NCBI GenBank assembly: GCA_023512345.1
Contig: JAILZT010000003.1
Coordinates: 124,001 to 188,000 of the forward strand
Direction of reading: 5' to 3'
Origin: Paenibacillus sp.
Lineage (GTDB): Bacteria; Bacillota; Bacilli; Paenibacillales; Paenibacillaceae
DNA length: 64,000 bases
The translations under genes and the position numbers were made by a program. Below, in pieces: positions 34,325 through 43,899 of the stretch (position 1 is the first letter of the stretch; each line of letters begins with the position of its first letter). A model generated the notes under the pieces. That model was not told where the DNA came from. It was given only the letters and a program-made list of their open reading frames with translations, and ran no database searches.

Positions 34325-35152
34325 TTACTCTGCTGGTCTTAATTGTGCCACAAATTCACGGATTTGCAAAAGACCTTCACTTCTTGTCTCTGGATTGTCG
34401 AGCAACGGAATAACATCCTCAACTTTTCTAACGATCGCGCTGCCTACAACTACACCATCACAGATACTAGCGAATCGGGTCACCTGTTCTGCAGTAGAAA
34501 TACCAAAGCCCACTGCCACAGGCAAATCTGTAGCTTGACGAACCGAGTTAATAAATTCTTCCACACCAGCGTGAAAAGAAGATCGTTCTCCAGTTACACC
34601 TAACGAAGAAACGCAATATACAAATCCACTAGCGCCTCCAACAATTTTGGCAATCCGTTCACTGGAGGTTGGGGCGACTAAAGGAATAAGATTCACACCA
34701 GCTTCACGGCTTCGGCGACGCATATCCTCGGATTCTTCTACAGGGAGGTCTGGAATAATAAGTCCACTTATCTCATGTGCGTTCACTTCTGCAAAAAATG
34801 TATCCAAGCCCATTTGTAGAACAGGATTGTAATAAGTGAACAAGATAAAAGGAAGACTGCTTCCAGCTTGTCGAGCTCTAAGTGCTGTTTCCATACAGGT
34901 TCGTACATGAATACTGCCCTTCAGAGCACGTGCTGATGCACGTTGGATAACAGGTCCATCCGCGAGTGGATCAGAATAGGGAACCCCTAGTTCCAGCATG
35001 TCTGCTCCAGCCGCCTCGAGCTCCTTAATAATATCAAGTGTGGTCTCCAAATCGGGATCGCCTACCGTTAGGAAAGGGATCAAGGCAGTACGCCCTTGCT
35101 GCTTCAGATTCTGAAAAGCCACATCCATTCGGTTCGTTGTTTCAATTGTCAT
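34325..35152 (-). CDS. trpA: Tryptophan synthase alpha subunit
   Basis: The 275-residue TIM barrel cleaves indole-3-glycerol phosphate to indole and glyceraldehyde 3-phosphate and channels indole to TrpB. The catalytic Glu is in [17 protein letters not shown] together with the catalytic Asp, and [13 protein letters not shown] binds phosphate. It overlaps trpB by 4 bp. Confidence 0.97.
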   Translation of the reverse strand: MTIETTNRMDVAFQNLKQQGRTALIPFLTVGDPDLETTLDIIKELEAAGADMLELGVPYSDPLADGPVIQRASARALKGSIHVRTCMETALRARQAGSSLPFILFTYYNPVLQMGLDTFFAEVNAHEISGLIIPDLPVEESEDMRRRSREAGVNLIPLVAPTSSERIAKIVGGASGFVYCVSSLGVTGERSSFHAGVEEFINSVRQATDLPVAVGFGISTAEQVTRFASICDGVVVGSAIVRKVEDVIPLLDNPETRSEGLLQIREFVAQLRPAE

Positions 35153-36348
35153 TTCTTCTCCGCCCCTTCTGTATAGGCCAAGATAGATTCTACGTCTTTA
35201 TCTCCTCGGCCCGAGAGACAGATCACAATAATATCGTCCTTTGACAGGTTAGGAGCAATTTTTGCAACGTGTGCTATAGCATGAGCTGATTCAAGGGCCG
35301 GTATAATCCCCTCCGTTACACACAGAAGTTTTAAAGCTTCCATCGCTTCATCATCTGTAACAGGTACATATTGGGCTCGTTCAATATCCTTTAAGTATGA
35401 ATGCTCAGGACCCACACCTGGATAATCCAGACCTGCAGATATGGAATGAGCCTCTTGGACCTGTCCATACTCATCTTGCAGCAGGTAGCTCATAGAACCT
35501 TGGAACACACCGTGACTTCCCTTGCTCATTGTTGCGGCATGGAAAGGAGTATCAACACCTTTGCCGGCCGCCTCTACACCGATCATTCCTACGCTTTTAT
35601 CTTCAACAAAAGGATAGAACATCCCTATCGCATTACTGCCTCCGCCTACAGCAGCAACAAGCAGATCCGGCAAACGTCCCTCAGCCTCTAAAATCTGACG
35701 CCGTGTCTCGTCACCGATAATCCGTTGAAAATTACGAACCATCATTGGATAGGGATGCGGGCCTACCGCAGAACCAAGTACATAGAATGTATCATCAACA
35801 TGACTAACCCAGTATCGAAGCGCCTCGTTTCCAGCATCCTTCAATGTACGGGTTCCTGAAGTAACAGGAATCACTTCTGCTCCCAGCAGCTTCATCCGGA
35901 AGACATTAAGTGCCTGTCGGCGTGTATCCTCTTCGCCCATGAACACTTTACATTCCATTCCTAGAAGCGCTGCAACTGTAGCTGTAGCAACACCATGCTG
36001 CCCTGCTCCCGTCTCGGCAATAACCTTCGTTTTCCCCATCATTTTAGCCAGAATTCCCTGACCGATGGCGTTGTTGATTTTATGTGCGCCTGTATGGTTT
36101 AGATCTTCACGTTTTAAGTATATTTTAGCTTCTCCAAGATGCTTGCTGAGCCGCTCTGCATAATAAAGCGGAGTCTCCCGTCCAGAGTATTGCTTGAGAA
36201 GATAGTCTATTTCAGCCTGAAAAGCAGGATCGCCGGAATACTTACGGTAAGCCTCTTCCAGCTCTATTAATGCATTCATCAAAGTTTCAGGTACGTAACG
36301 TCCTCCGAAGGAACCAAAACGTCCATGTTGATCCGGTACTTGTATCAT
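35149..36348 (-). CDS. trpB: Tryptophan synthase beta subunit
   Basis: The 399-residue PLP enzyme condenses indole with serine. The Schiff-base lysine is in [14 protein letters not shown], the phosphate-binding glycine loop is [11 protein letters not shown], and the [14 protein letters not shown] segment is typical. It overlaps both neighbours by 4 bp (trpF upstream, trpA downstream), so translation of the three is coupled. Confidence 0.98.
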   Translation of the reverse strand: MIQVPDQHGRFGSFGGRYVPETLMNALIELEEAYRKYSGDPAFQAEIDYLLKQYSGRETPLYYAERLSKHLGEAKIYLKREDLNHTGAHKINNAIGQGILAKMMGKTKVIAETGAGQHGVATATVAALLGMECKVFMGEEDTRRQALNVFRMKLLGAEVIPVTSGTRTLKDAGNEALRYWVSHVDDTFYVLGSAVGPHPYPMMVRNFQRIIGDETRRQILEAEGRLPDLLVAAVGGGSNAIGMFYPFVEDKSVGMIGVEAAGKGVDTPFHAATMSKGSHGVFQGSMSYLLQDEYGQVQEAHSISAGLDYPGVGPEHSYLKDIERAQYVPVTDDEAMEALKLLCVTEGIIPALESAHAIAHVAKIAPNLSKDDIIVICLSGRGDKDVESILAYTEGAEKK

Positions 36349-37019
36349 GATTGCTTCACCCTCTCTACAAAAGCTGTCATCTTAGCGATATCCTTTACGC
36401 CGTCCGTTTCTACACCGCTGGATACGTCCACTCCGTAAGGAGCATAACCTTCCAGCAGTTCACCCACATTATCAGGATGAAGACCGCCTGCTACAAAAAG
36501 CGGCAGACTAAGCGTTGCAGCTAGCTCCTTATACGCCGGAATTTGTCCCCAGGCAAAGGTTCGGCCAGAACCACCCTTTTGCTCAGGATCATAGGTATCC
36601 AGCAATAGTGCATGAACGGAACCCGCATAATCTTTAATCTTATTATTAATCCCAGAATGATCATTATTCGCCGTAACGGAGAACGCCTTCCATACTTGAA
36701 CCCCGGGAAAAGCTTCTTGTACCTCACGGCAAAAATCAGGACTCTCATCACCATGTAATTGAATTACGTCCAGTGCGACTTTAGAGAGCAGCTCTCTCAA
36801 TTCTGCGATTTCAGGATTCACAAAAACCCCGGCAGCACGCGGAGCCTTTCCGGTCTTCCAACCCTCTAGCTCTGCCGTAAGCTCCACAGCTCTTTCCGGC
36901 GTAACTCTGCGGCGGCTCGGCGCAAAGACAAATCCGATATAATCCAGAGGCAAGTGTACCATAGATTTTAGCACTTCAACGTCCTGAAGTCCACAGATTT
37001 TTACCATTGCATTAGTCAT
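36345..37019 (-). CDS. trpF: Phosphoribosylanthranilate isomerase
   Basis: The (beta-alpha)8 enzyme of about 224 residues has the catalytic Cys in [10 protein letters not shown] near the N-terminus and the catalytic Asp region [25 protein letters not shown] binds phosphate. I placed the start at [10 protein letters not shown], one base after the trpC stop; a longer frame would run 20 codons into trpC. It shares the compact trpEDCFBA order of Bacillus. Confidence 0.94.
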   Translation of the reverse strand: MTNAMVKICGLQDVEVLKSMVHLPLDYIGFVFAPSRRRVTPERAVELTAELEGWKTGKAPRAAGVFVNPEIAELRELLSKVALDVIQLHGDESPDFCREVQEAFPGVQVWKAFSVTANNDHSGINNKIKDYAGSVHALLLDTYDPEQKGGSGRTFAWGQIPAYKELAATLSLPLFVAGGLHPDNVGELLEGYAPYGVDVSSGVETDGVKDIAKMTAFVERVKQS

Positions 37020-37020
37020 A

Positions 37021-37842
37021 TTAAACCCGGTTCCTTCCTGCAGGCAGCGTACCCAACAATCCATTAATCGCATCCTCAACATTAGGTTGACGCATCAGAT
37101 ACTCCCCTACAAGAACTCCTTCAGCTCGTGTTCCTCTTAGAAACTCAATATCCATGGGTCCAGCTATCCCACTTTCACTAATAATGGGTACTCCGTGAGG
37201 AATAAGTGCAGCCAGCTCCAACGTAGTGTGCAACGAGGTCTCAAAGGTACGAAGATTACGATTGTTAATCCCGAGCAATACATGATTATGAACGGCCTTG
37301 CCGGTATCTAATACAGCTTCCAATTCACTGCGGTCATGGACCTCTATTAATACATCCAGACCAAGACTTGCGGCAGTATCTGTAAAGACTGATAGTACTG
37401 TAGGTTCCAATATGGCTGCAATCAGCAATACAGCATCAGCCCCGAGCAATCGAGCCTCATAAATCTGTTTCTCGTCAATAATAAAATCCTTGCGAAGCAA
37501 CGGAAGATTCACAGCTTCTCGAACCTGCTGTAAATAAGCACCGCTGCCTTGAAAGTATTCCACATCCGTTAGTACGGACAAACAATCCGCACCTCCGGCC
37601 TCATAACCTTTAGCAATGGCAACGGGATCGAAATCCGCACGGATAAGTCCTTTGGAAGGAGATGCCTTTTTTACTTCCGCTATAAGCCCAACTTCTCTCT
37701 TCCGGCGGTTCGTAAGCGCATCTCGGAAACCCCGTGTAGCTGGTAATGAAGCTATTTCACGTTCTACACTAGCTAAAGAAAAGGTTGTATCAAGTAATTC
37801 AACTTCTTTCTTCTTAGTGGCGACAATTCTATCAAGATACAT
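37021..37842 (-). CDS. trpC: Indole-3-glycerol-phosphate synthase
   Basis: The 273-residue TIM barrel closes the indole ring. Recognised segments are IAEVKKASPSKGLI (catalytic Lys), LSVLTDVEYFQGS, LLRKDFIID, and LLGINNRNLRTF and ISESGIAGPMD for phosphate binding. It overlaps trpD by 11 bp and is a separate gene from trpF, unlike the fused E. coli form. Confidence 0.97.
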   Translation of the reverse strand: MYLDRIVATKKKEVELLDTTFSLASVEREIASLPATRGFRDALTNRRKREVGLIAEVKKASPSKGLIRADFDPVAIAKGYEAGGADCLSVLTDVEYFQGSGAYLQQVREAVNLPLLRKDFIIDEKQIYEARLLGADAVLLIAAILEPTVLSVFTDTAASLGLDVLIEVHDRSELEAVLDTGKAVHNHVLLGINNRNLRTFETSLHTTLELAALIPHGVPIISESGIAGPMDIEFLRGTRAEGVLVGEYLMRQPNVEDAINGLLGTLPAGRNRV

Positions 37843-38872
37843 AGTTAAGCTCCTTCGTCATGGACACAAGCTGCTCCAGTTTACGGAGTGCCTGACCCGA
37901 ATCTACAACTGCTTTTGCTTTCTCCACGCCTTCGGCCATGGTGCCAGCTAGCCCTGCAACATATATACAGGCTCCCGCATTCGCGAGAACGATATCACGG
38001 TAAGGAGTAATGGTGCCTTGAAGCACAGAAGTGATGATCTCCGCATTCTCGGCTGCATCCCCACCCAGAACATTCTCCAAGGGATGCATTTGAAGACCTA
38101 GCTCTAGCGGATTGATCTCATAAGTTGTGACCGTGCCATTCCGCAGTTCAGATACCTGAGTGGGTGCGGAAATACTGATCTCATCCAAACCGTCCAAACT
38201 GCTCACTACGAGTGCTCGTTTCAAACCTAGCTCTCGGAGTACAGTTGCCACAGTTTCAGTTTTATTGCGATCGTATATTCCCAGCAGCTGACGATCAGCT
38301 CCTGCAGGATTAGTAAGCGGACCGAGCATATTGAATACTGTCCGGACACCAAGCTCGCGGCGCGGTCCGGCTGCATGACGCATGGAAGGATGATAGATTT
38401 GTGCGAAGAGGAAGCAGATCCCGATTTTGTCCAGACACTGCTTAGCTTGCTCTGCATTGAGATGGATATTGACACCCAGTGCCTCCAGTACGTCCGCACT
38501 CCCTGCTTTACTTGTCGCTGAGCGGTTACCATGTTTGGCAACCCGTACCGAAGCCGCAGAGGAAATAATCGCTGAAGCCGTCGATATATTGAATTTGGAT
38601 ATACCGGATCCACCAGTACCGCAGGTATCCAGCAGCTGGGAGGTTTCAGTGACCACATGAGTCCCGAAGCCGCGCATAGCCTCTGCGAATCCTGTGATCT
38701 CATCCACGGTTTCACCTTTAATACGCAGTGCGGTCAATAAAGACCCGATTTGGGCTGGTGAGGCTGTCCCCTCCATTATTTCCCCCATTATATCCTTTGC
38801 CTGCTCTCTCGTAAGGTTCTCTCCTTCAATCAGTGACCTGATACCCGCCTGTATAGTATGCGTTGCTTCCAT
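37832..38872 (-). CDS. trpD: Anthranilate phosphoribosyltransferase
   Basis: The 346-residue enzyme joins anthranilate to PRPP. The PRPP loop is LDTCGTGGSG, followed by FNISTASAII and the KHGNRSATSKAGSADVLEALG region. I used the ATG at 38872, which has GGGAGG 7 nt upstream; a GTG five codons earlier lies inside that SD. trpE ends 58 bp upstream. Confidence 0.96.
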   Translation of the reverse strand: MEATHTIQAGIRSLIEGENLTREQAKDIMGEIMEGTASPAQIGSLLTALRIKGETVDEITGFAEAMRGFGTHVVTETSQLLDTCGTGGSGISKFNISTASAIISSAASVRVAKHGNRSATSKAGSADVLEALGVNIHLNAEQAKQCLDKIGICFLFAQIYHPSMRHAAGPRRELGVRTVFNMLGPLTNPAGADRQLLGIYDRNKTETVATVLRELGLKRALVVSSLDGLDEISISAPTQVSELRNGTVTTYEINPLELGLQMHPLENVLGGDAAENAEIITSVLQGTITPYRDIVLANAGACIYVAGLAGTMAEGVEKAKAVVDSGQALRKLEQLVSMTKELNYVS

Positions 38873-38930
38873 CTTGCTTCCTCCCACCCTTTATGAAAGT
38901 CTTTTTATATAGTTTTTAATTCAAGTCTAC

Positions 38931-40484
38931 TCAAGGTGTATATTCATACAAGTAATCCTGATTGATGACCTCATTTTCTCTTACAGCCGGTGGGAACATC
39001 GCCTCTGCCATTCGAATCGCTTTCAGCATACCTTTAGCTTTATTGACGGTTTCTTCATATTCCTTCTCAGGAACTGAGTCCCAGACAATTCCCGCTCCCG
39101 CCTGAACATACGCCCGGCCTTTACGGAAAATAATTGTGCGGATGGTGATGCAAGAATCCATATTTCCAGAGAAGCCGAGATAACCAATCGCTCCAGCATA
39201 AGCACCTCGGGCTTCCTTTTCCAACTCTGCAATAATTCCCATAGCCCGAAGCTTAGGAGCTCCCGAGACCGTACCTGCTGGCAGACAAGATAAGAAGGCA
39301 TCAAAGAAGTCTTTATCTTCCCGTAAAGTGCCGGATACATTGGACACCATGTGCATGACGTGGGAGTACTTCTCGATTTCCATAAATGAATCACATTTTA
39401 CAGAGCCAAACTTGGAAACACGACCCAAATCGTTACGTCCTAGATCGACCAGCATTAGATGCTCTGCCCGTTCTTTTTCGTCCTCAAGCAGCTCCGCCGC
39501 AAGCGCCCGATCCATAGCTTCGTTCTCACCCCGAGGGCGAGTTCCGGCAATAGGTCGTGTCTCAAGTCTATCACCATCCACTTTAACCAGTGCTTCCGGT
39601 GAAGTACCCACTATGATTTCTTCATCCATTTTCAAATAATACATATAAGGGGAGGGATTCAACGTACGCAATAGACGATAGACATGCAGTGGTGATACTT
39701 CAGTATCAATGTGGAACCGCTGGGATAATACAACCTGAAAAATATCCCCCGCACGAATGTACTCCTTAGCCTGCTCTACGTTTCCAATATATTGTTCCTT
39801 AGTTAGGTTGGACTTGATGTCACCAAGCTCAATATCCTGTGGGATGCTGCGGCGATTCACATTTTCCTTAGGGCCTTCCTTTTGCAGATCCTCCGCCATA
39901 TCCTCCAGCTTGCCGCTCAGCTCCTCGTAGTTGGCTCTGATATCGGAATCGGTATCACCGTCCTTAATATGCAGGTTACCAACAAGCAGGATCTGCTGTT
40001 TCACATGATCAAACACGATGATGCGATCACAGAACATGAAGCGGATATCATCCATTTTAAGATCGTCATTTACGTGTGCCGGCAGCTTTTCATAATATTG
40101 CAGCAGATCGTATCCGAAAAAACCAATAGCTCCACCTGTGAATGGGGGCATCTCATCGAGCTTTGGACTCCGATACGAACGAAGCAGTGCTTTCAGTTCT
40201 TCAATAGGCTTACCATGGAGTTGTTTCTTTTCTCCACCACACTCTACGTTGATAACTCCTTTTTTACCTGAAATCATTAAAAAGGGATCACTGCCAATAA
40301 ATGAATATCGGGCCCACTGAATGCCACCTTCGACACTTTCAAGTAAAAAGGCGCGATCACGGCCAGCAAAACGCTGGAAGATCCGGATAGGCGTCTCCAT
40401 ATCGGCGAGCAGTCGTTTCACAACAGGGATTAAATTATATTGCTTTGATAATGCTACTACTTCCTGAGCGCTTGGGTTCGTCAT
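38931..40484 (-). CDS. trpE: Anthranilate synthase component I
   Basis: The 517-residue chorismate-binding enzyme makes anthranilate with a glutaminase partner. The C-terminal catalytic domain shows GTSPEALVKV, TRPIAGTRPRG, DLGRNDLGRVSKFG and AGTVSGAPKLRAM. The N-terminal region should hold the tryptophan feedback site. No trpG lies in this operon, as in Bacillus, where PabA from the folate operon serves both enzymes. AAGGAGGG precedes the ATG. Its leader carries a TRAP site and attenuator (40517-40792). Confidence 0.97.
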   Translation of the reverse strand: MTNPSAQEVVALSKQYNLIPVVKRLLADMETPIRIFQRFAGRDRAFLLESVEGGIQWARYSFIGSDPFLMISGKKGVINVECGGEKKQLHGKPIEELKALLRSYRSPKLDEMPPFTGGAIGFFGYDLLQYYEKLPAHVNDDLKMDDIRFMFCDRIIVFDHVKQQILLVGNLHIKDGDTDSDIRANYEELSGKLEDMAEDLQKEGPKENVNRRSIPQDIELGDIKSNLTKEQYIGNVEQAKEYIRAGDIFQVVLSQRFHIDTEVSPLHVYRLLRTLNPSPYMYYLKMDEEIIVGTSPEALVKVDGDRLETRPIAGTRPRGENEAMDRALAAELLEDEKERAEHLMLVDLGRNDLGRVSKFGSVKCDSFMEIEKYSHVMHMVSNVSGTLREDKDFFDAFLSCLPAGTVSGAPKLRAMGIIAELEKEARGAYAGAIGYLGFSGNMDSCITIRTIIFRKGRAYVQAGAGIVWDSVPEKEYEETVNKAKGMLKAIRMAEAMFPPAVRENEVINQDYLYEYTP

Positions 40485-40516
40485 TATGGGCCCTCCTTAG
40501 GGGATATTTAGGGTGT

Positions 40517-40552
40517 TAAAAAACAGAAAAACCTCCACCGAAGTAGAGGTTT
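40517..40552 (-). terminator. trp leader attenuator terminator
   Basis: On the minus strand AAACCTCTAC, a UUCG tetraloop, and GTGGAGGTTT form a 10-bp stem followed by a T-rich tail. It lies 33 nt upstream of the trpE start. CUCUACU spanning the end of its 5' arm and the start of the loop (40542-40548) is the exact complement of AGUAGAG in the triplet array (40745-40751). Confidence 0.88.
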
Positions 40553-40710
40553 ATGTAAGTAAGTATGTTTAAAAGAGCATAGTACCGGCTGCGAATTCTA
40601 CAATAAATCATCATTTCAGAATACACTGAATATCACAAATAAACTCCAGCGTATATTAAAAGATGAACACTGTAAATACGTAATCCGATTATACTAAAAA
40701 ACCATTAGCA

Positions 40711-40761
40711 CTCTGCTCAACTATACTCAACTCAACTTGCTCTGCTCTACTCGTCTAACTA
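40711..40761 (-). promoter_or_regulatory. TRAP (MtrB) binding site, GAG/TAG triplet array
   Basis: On the minus strand triplets run TAG, TAG, GAG, GAG, GAG, AAG, GAG, GAG, TAG, GAG, GAG from 40761 to 40711, mostly with 2-nt spacers (three spacers are T, C and none wider than 2). That is eleven, the subunit number of TRAP. With +1 near 40756 the first one or two may lie at or before the start of the RNA, so nine to eleven are transcribed. The mtrB gene itself is at 50946-51194. Confidence 0.85.
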
Positions 40762-40762
40762 C

Positions 40763-40792
40763 ACTATACATGAAGCTTACAGTCATTGACAA
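40763..40792 (-). promoter_or_regulatory. Sigma-A promoter of the trp operon
   Basis: On the minus strand TTGTCA and TATAGT are 18 bp apart, between aroH and the triplet array. The remaining leader (about 270 nt, 40485-40760) holds the array, an AT-rich middle with only a weak TGCTAA/TTAGTA hairpin, and the attenuator. Confidence 0.75.
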
Positions 40793-40806
40793 CCCCGAGC
40801 TTTAGA

Positions 40807-41181
40807 TTAAGCTTTACTCTGGGATAGATCAGGACGCAGCTTCTGAGCTTCGTTAAGATATACATGCTGAATTTCGCGCTGACTCTTATTGGTGTTGACT
40901 TGGACCATCAACCTGATACATTGCGGCAGACTCCCTTTAACGGGGATCTCTGTCGAACACATAAGCGGCACCATTTCCCAGCCCGCCATCTCCCGAATGG
41001 CCCGTGCTGGAAACGTTGCATCCAGATCAGCAGTCATGGTAATCCATACACTGCAAATATCCTCTGCAATAACGTCGTTACGATCTACAATTTCACGCAG
41101 CAGTACCACGGTCTCTTGTAAAATCTCTGTTTCCTCATTGCGGGTAACGGTTGTTGCTCCGCGAATCCCTCGGTTTACCAC
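40807..41181 (-). CDS. aroH: Chorismate mutase (AroH class)
   Basis: The 124-residue monofunctional trimeric-type enzyme rearranges chorismate to prephenate. The N-terminal VNRGIRGATTVTRNEETEI with the conserved Arg, DICSVWITMTADLDATFPA and the MCSTEIPVKGSLPQCIRL segment match B. subtilis AroH. It overlaps aroB by 7 bp and is the last gene before the trp promoter, so it may read through into trpE. Confidence 0.95.
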   Translation of the reverse strand: MVNRGIRGATTVTRNEETEILQETVVLLREIVDRNDVIAEDICSVWITMTADLDATFPARAIREMAGWEMVPLMCSTEIPVKGSLPQCIRLMVQVNTNKSQREIQHVYLNEAQKLRPDLSQSKA

Positions 41182-42278
41182 GGGCTTCCCTCCTTCTTAA
41201 GTTGTGCAATAACCTCTCGTACAGAGGACTCAGGCACATTATTGACAATGCTGACGGAGCCTATAGAATCCGGAACAACAAAGGTCATCATGCCTTCCTT
41301 AAACTTCTTATCATGCATCATGGCTTCCATCAACTCATCTTCATCATAATGAGAAGGGAGAGTCACTGGGAGAGAGAGGGCAGACAGCATAGAAATCGTC
41401 TCTTCATAAATGGACTGTTCACGTCCCAATTTAGCAGCTAAAAGGGCAGATCCAGCCATGCCTATAGAAATAGCCTCACCATGCAAAACTATTCCGTAAC
41501 CACTAACTGCTTCAATAGCATGTCCAATCGTATGTCCGAGGTTCAGGATTGCTCTAAGACCTTGTTCCCTCTCGTCCACTGCAATTACACTGGCTTTGAT
41601 GGCACATCCACGCTCTATCGCGTAACCCAGTGCTTCAGGATTTAGTGAAAGCAGCTCCGAAGCGTTGTCCCGGCACCAGTAAGCAAAGTCACGATCCACT
41701 AGCAGACCATGTTTCACGACTTCAGCCAGTCCGGAGGATACCTGACGAGGTGGGAGCGTGCTGAGCGTATCGAGATCATACAGGACCATTGATGGCTGGT
41801 AGAAGGCTCCAATCATATTTTTAGCAAGAGGATGATTTACAGCAACCTTCCCCCCAACACTGCTGTCATGTGCAAGGATGGTGGTAGGTATCTGCATAAA
41901 CCCGATCCCCCGCATATAAGTAGCGGCCACAAAGCCAGCCAAATCCCCAACTACGCCGCCACCCAGAGCAATCACAGCAGAACTTCGGTCTAATCCGGAT
42001 TTAATAGCTGTAGTCATAATTTCTTCGTAAGAAGTCAGGGACTTCGACGCCTCACCTGAGGGGATAATGTGACTAACTACCGTATATCCATGTTCACGTA
42101 ACCGGGATTCCAAATCCCCTAAATAAAGAGGGGCTACGAAGCTATCACTAACGATTAGCAGCGGACTCCGAACCGGATAACCAGCCTCGACACACCGTGC
42201 ACCAATGTTTTGTAAAAGCCCGCTTCCAATATGAATAGGATAAGAACGTTCGCCCAAATCTACTGTTATACTTCTCAT
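41175..42278 (-). CDS. aroB: 3-dehydroquinate synthase
   Basis: The 367-residue NAD- and metal-dependent enzyme performs the second step of the shikimate pathway. GGGVVGDLAGFVAATYMRGI binds NAD and substrate; Zn ligands fit ARG/E-V-V-K-H-G (SGLAEVVKHGLL), NLGHTIGHAIE and HGEAISIGM. Two bases separate it from aroC. Confidence 0.97.
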   Translation of the reverse strand: MRSITVDLGERSYPIHIGSGLLQNIGARCVEAGYPVRSPLLIVSDSFVAPLYLGDLESRLREHGYTVVSHIIPSGEASKSLTSYEEIMTTAIKSGLDRSSAVIALGGGVVGDLAGFVAATYMRGIGFMQIPTTILAHDSSVGGKVAVNHPLAKNMIGAFYQPSMVLYDLDTLSTLPPRQVSSGLAEVVKHGLLVDRDFAYWCRDNASELLSLNPEALGYAIERGCAIKASVIAVDEREQGLRAILNLGHTIGHAIEAVSGYGIVLHGEAISIGMAGSALLAAKLGREQSIYEETISMLSALSLPVTLPSHYDEDELMEAMMHDKKFKEGMMTFVVPDSIGSVSIVNNVPESSVREVIAQLKKEGSPW

Positions 42279-42280
42279 AC

Positions 42281-43450
42281 TTAGTAGCTCTCTAACTGCA
42301 GAAGGTAGTTGTTATAGTTAGCCTTAATCTCATCTATGGAATCGCCGCCGAACTTATCCAAGAAAGCCTTGGCGATTTCCCAAGCTACTACATTCTCAAG
42401 TACGACACAAGCTGCTGGAACCGCGCATGCATCCGAACGCTCCACCTGAGCTGTAAAGGGTTCTTTAGTATCAATATCCACGCTTTGTAATGGCTTGTAC
42501 AATGTCGGAATCGGCTTCATGACTCCGCGCACTACAACGGGCATACCATTCGTCATACCACCTTCAAAGCCACCTAACCGGTTACTTGCTCTGTAGTAGC
42601 CTTGCGCCGCATCATACATGATTTCATCATGTACCTGTGAGCCCCGCAATTTGCCAGCTTCAAAGCCAATACCGATTTCCACTCCCTTGAATGCATTGAT
42701 GGACATTACAGCTCCGGCAATGGCTCCATCAAGCTTGCGGTCTGATTGTACATAGCTGCCTAATCCAACGGGAAGGCCTTCAACAATACATTCCACTATG
42801 CCGCCAATGGAGTCGCCTTCTTCTTTGATCTTGTCTATATAAGACTCCATCTTAAGCTCCGTTTCTTTATCTACCACCCGTACAGAGGACTGTTCGGTTA
42901 ATTCAATTAATTCGTCGATCGGTAAATTATTAGCTGGTGCTTCGATTTCGCCAATCCGAATGACTTGGCCGGCAATCTTGACACCAAAGGCAGCCAATAG
43001 CTGTCTTGCAATTGCACCGCAGGCCACTCTAGCAGCTGTTTCACGCGCACTGGAGCGTTCCAAAACATTACGAAGATCTGTCAGATTATATTTCAATCCA
43101 CCATTCAGATCCGCATGCCCTGGTCGCGGTCTATTCACCCGGCGTTTCTCTTCATCGCTGCCTGGAATCGGTTCAATATTCATAATAGTCTTCCAGTGTG
43201 TCCAGTCCTTGTTCTCTACGACCAAGGCAACAGGCGCACCCGTCGTGGAGCCGTGCCGAACTCCTCCAACAATTTGAGCTGTATCCTTCTCAATTTGCAT
43301 ACGCCGTCCTCTTCCATAACCCTTTTGACGTCGTTGCAGTTGAAAATTAAGCTCCTCAAAATTTAGTGTCAGATTGCTGGGCAGACCCTCAATAATGGCT
43401 GTAAGCTGGGGTCCGTGCGTTTCCCCCGCCGTCAAATAGCGTAAACTCAT
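42281..43450 (-). CDS. aroC: Chorismate synthase
   Basis: The 389-residue FMN-dependent enzyme converts EPSP to chorismate; the B. subtilis name is aroF. Signatures are [26 protein letters not shown]-type region seen as [31 protein letters not shown] and the C-terminal [14 protein letters not shown] chose the start at 43450 (AAGGGGG upstream); a longer frame adds 36 residues unlike the family. It opens the aro-trp supraoperon. Confidence 0.96.
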   Translation of the reverse strand: MSLRYLTAGETHGPQLTAIIEGLPSNLTLNFEELNFQLQRRQKGYGRGRRMQIEKDTAQIVGGVRHGSTTGAPVALVVENKDWTHWKTIMNIEPIPGSDEEKRRVNRPRPGHADLNGGLKYNLTDLRNVLERSSARETAARVACGAIARQLLAAFGVKIAGQVIRIGEIEAPANNLPIDELIELTEQSSVRVVDKETELKMESYIDKIKEEGDSIGGIVECIVEGLPVGLGSYVQSDRKLDGAIAGAVMSINAFKGVEIGIGFEAGKLRGSQVHDEIMYDAAQGYYRASNRLGGFEGGMTNGMPVVVRGVMKPIPTLYKPLQSVDIDTKEPFTAQVERSDACAVPAACVVLENVVAWEIAKAFLDKFGGDSIDEIKANYNNYLLQLESY

Positions 43451-43562
43451 GCTGCGTTCCCCCTTCACACTTTTAAACTGTAAACCGCTAAAATCCTTAT
43501 GATCTTTGCTCATTATAGTATAGGGAATCCTCTTTGACAAGAAACTGATGTTACTCAAAACA

Positions 43563-43606
43563 AAAGCGCCGCACCCTACCCATACGGATAGAGGCGACGC
43601 CGATTT
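43563..43606 (-). terminator. Terminator upstream of aroC
   Basis: On the minus strand GCGTCGC pairs with GCGGCGC and CTATCC with GGGTAG around a GTAT loop, then CTTTTGTTTTG. It separates the small gene at 43627 from aroC. Confidence 0.75.
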
Positions 43607-43626
43607 AGTCTTATCTGGATATTACA

Positions 43627-43788
43627 TCAACTTCCGGTGGGCTGACTTTGGTGTGGAAACGTCCGCTTGCTCTCTTCTAGCTGCAAGAGGCGCTTAAGCT
43701 GCATTTCCTCCACACCGAGGATTTGCCCGCATTCATGAACCGTAATAAATCCGCGCTTATATGCGGCAATAACCTTGCTTTTGTCCAT
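43627..43788 (-). CDS. Small helix-turn-helix-like protein, unknown
   Basis: From the ATG at 43788 the protein is 53 residues. KVIAAYKRGFITVHECGQIL followed by GVEEMQLKRLL looks like a compact helix-turn-helix: two helices around a turn and a recognition-type helix. I recognise no named family. A longer frame (81 residues) adds an unlikely basic leader without an SD. It lies between cheR and aroC and has a terminator after it. Regulation of the adjacent aro genes is possible but not supported by more than position. Confidence 0.5.
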   Translation of the reverse strand: MDKSKVIAAYKRGFITVHECGQILGVEEMQLKRLLQLEESKRTFPHQSQPTGS

Positions 43789-43899
43789 TTTTGTTTTACG
43801 ACCTTTCACTTTACATACTGAACCTACTCTTGCAGTATCCGTTTGTACAGAAGAAAGTATACGCAGAAACATTTATGGATATGTACTAGGTTGTTATTT

